Below, piece by piece: positions 5,409 through 6,541 of a stretch of 6,541 nt of DNA. Source of the stretch: an uncultured Anaerolineaceae bacterium (lineage in GTDB: Bacteria > Chloroflexota > Anaerolineae > Anaerolineales > Anaerolineaceae); assembly GCA_937894825.1 (NCBI GenBank), contig CALCQT010000530.1, positions 1 to 6,541 of the forward strand, in the 5' to 3' direction. The translations under genes and the position numbers were made by a program. Below the pieces are notes generated by a model that was not told the origin of the DNA, searched no databases, and saw nothing but the letters and a program-made list of their open reading frames with translations. Every line of letters begins with the position of its first letter. Within the stretch, counting starts at the first letter, position 1.

Positions 5409-6416
5409 ATGGACTGGACGAATAAAGTTGTTTTGGTTACGGGCGGTACCGGTTCTTTCGGTAAAAAATTTATTGAGACCATGCTGCGCGATTATCATCC
5501 GGCCAAGCTGATCGTTTACAGCCGCGACGAATTGAAACAATATGAAATGCAGATTTCGGGATTCAATGATCCAAGTCTGCGTTACTTTATCGGCGACATT
5601 CGGGACTACTCCCGTCTAAAACGCGCTTTCGAAGGCGTCGATATCGTGATCCACGCTGCGGCGCTGAAACAGGTGCCGGCTTGTGAATACAATCCGTTTG
5701 AAGCGGTTAAAACGAATATCCTCGGCAGTCAGAACATTATTGAGGCCGCGCTGGACACCGGCGTGAAAAAAGTAATGGCGCTCAGCACGGACAAGGCGGT
5801 CAATCCGCTGAATCTTTATGGCGTCACCAAGCTGGCGGCGGAGAAGTTGTTCATTCAAAGTAACTCATACGCCGGCGGACGGGAAGTGCGTTTTTCCTGC
5901 GTGCGCTACGGCAATGTTGTCGGCAGCCGCGGTTCGGTTGTGCCGGTCTTCCTGAAGCAGCGCTCGAATGGCAAACTGACTGTCACGGACGAACGGATGA
6001 CGCGCTTTTGGATTTCACTGGATCAGGGCGTGCGTTTTGTCATTCGCTGTACTGAGCAAATGGCAGGCGGTGAAGTATTTGTGCCGAAAATTCCCAGTAT
6101 GGCCGTGAAAGATCTCGGCGCCGCGATTGCGCCGCAGGCTGAAATTGTCTTCACCGGCATCCGCCCGGGCGAAAAACTGCATGAAGTGCTGATTTCGGAA
6201 GATGAAGCCCGCAATTCGATTGAATTGGAAGACATGTTTGTGGTGCAGCCTTCCGGGACCACCTGGTTCGGACGGGAATGGGAGAAAAAAGGCAAGGAAT
6301 TGCCGGAAGGATTCCATTATTCCAGCGATAACAATGCGGAGTGGCTGGATCTGGACGGTATCAAAGCGATGATTGCTCCTTTCAAAGAGGCCTATGATAA
6401 GGGAGAGCTGAAATGA
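5409..6416 (+). CDS. pseB: UDP-N-acetylglucosamine 4,6-dehydratase (inverting), PseB type
   Basis: This 335-residue enzyme belongs to the extended short-chain dehydrogenases and matches PseB/FlaA1 in length (about 333). PseB removes water from UDP-GlcNAc and inverts C5, giving UDP-2-acetamido-2,6-dideoxy-beta-L-arabino-4-hexulose in the cytoplasm (EC 4.2.1.115). Visible motifs are the NADP-binding GGTGSFG at 12-18, SRDELKQYEM at 38-47, GDIRD at 62-66, HAAALKQVP at 82-90, the catalytic STDKA at 126-130 with YGVTK at 137-141, RYGNVVGSRGSVVPVF at 166-181, MTRFWI at 197-202 and IRPGEKLHEVL at 251-261. The VNPLNLYGVTK form is PseB-like, unlike the CapE form (YPINAMG-SK) of the UDP-L-FucNAc route. 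It appears to start its own transcription unit. Its stop overlaps the next gene as ATGA. The dehydratase call is firm; the end sugar (pseudaminic acid or another L-sugar) depends on genes outside the window. Confidence 0.9.
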   Translation: MDWTNKVVLVTGGTGSFGKKFIETMLRDYHPAKLIVYSRDELKQYEMQISGFNDPSLRYFIGDIRDYSRLKRAFEGVDIVIHAAALKQVPACEYNPFEAVKTNILGSQNIIEAALDTGVKKVMALSTDKAVNPLNLYGVTKLAAEKLFIQSNSYAGGREVRFSCVRYGNVVGSRGSVVPVFLKQRSNGKLTVTDERMTRFWISLDQGVRFVIRCTEQMAGGEVFVPKIPSMAVKDLGAAIAPQAEIVFTGIRPGEKLHEVLISEDEARNSIELEDMFVVQPSGTTWFGREWEKKGKELPEGFHYSSDNNAEWLDLDGIKAMIAPFKEAYDKGELK

Positions 6417-6541
6417 AACGGCTGCTGGTCACCGGCGCGACCGGCTTGCTTGGGATTAATCTCGGGCTGCAATTGGGAGGACGCTACGATATAACGGGCG
6501 TCGGAAACCAGCGGGCGCTGGTGGGATTACCCTATCCTCTG
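6413..6541 (+). CDS. RmlD-like NAD(P)-dependent sugar-nucleotide reductase/epimerase, N-terminal part (3' end outside window)
   Basis: Only the first 43 residues are present. They begin MKRLLVTGATGLLGINLGLQ, with the GATGLLG dinucleotide-binding loop at residues 8-14 after a first beta strand, followed by YDITGVGN as the second strand. This is the N-terminus of an extended short-chain dehydrogenase; the GLLG-N-L pattern and the following 'GxxN' are most like RmlD-type reductases (dTDP-4-dehydrorhamnose reductase and relatives). The ATG overlaps the dehydratase stop (ATGA), and GGGAG at 6401-6405 is 7 bases upstream, so it is translated with the dehydratase. By position it may reduce or epimerise the 4-keto product of that enzyme. 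The catalytic residues lie beyond the window, so the substrate is open. Confidence 0.72.
   Translation, partial: MKRLLVTGATGLLGINLGLQLGGRYDITGVGNQRALVGLPYPL

Overview
The window is a stretch of a bacterial surface-polysaccharide locus. All genes are on the plus strand, and two of them run off the ends. Nothing in it identifies the organism with certainty. The mixed ATG/GTG/TTG starts, tight operon spacing, Wzt style and a GTAGGG...CCCTAC intergenic palindromic element would fit an environmental bacterium such as a member of Chloroflexota (Anaerolineae). That is recall-based and low confidence.

Region 1 (1-5029) is one continuous transcription unit entered from upstream. It holds the C-terminal part of a GDP-L-fucose synthase-like epimerase/reductase, an ABC-2 type polysaccharide export permease (Wzm type, TTG start), its ATPase (Wzt type, GTG start) with a C-terminal carbohydrate-binding-type domain, a 540-residue protein whose C-terminal half resembles KpsC/KpsS-type capsule glycosyltransferases, and a class I SAM-dependent methyltransferase. 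Gaps are 14 and 12 bp, followed by a TAATG overlap and an ATGA overlap, so the five genes are probably co-translated.

Region 2 (5030-5408) is a 379-bp spacer. It carries an 18-codon mini-ORF, a 141-bp element with inverted-repeat ends and internal hairpins, a plausible sigma70-type promoter and a weak T-tailed hairpin just before the next gene.

Region 3 (5409-6541) starts a second unit: a UDP-GlcNAc 4,6-dehydratase (PseB type), overlapped by ATGA with the start of an RmlD-like NAD(P)-dependent sugar-nucleotide reductase that is cut off by the window end.

Taken together, the flanking enzymes make deoxy- and amino-deoxy-sugar nucleotides. The ABC transporter would export a finished undecaprenyl-linked glycan. 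The carbohydrate-binding-type tail on the ATPase, followed directly by a capsule-type glycosyltransferase and a methyltransferase, suggests an export system that recognises a modified non-reducing end. That last point is inference. Otherwise the locus looks like a fairly ordinary polysaccharide cluster, not a clearly new system.
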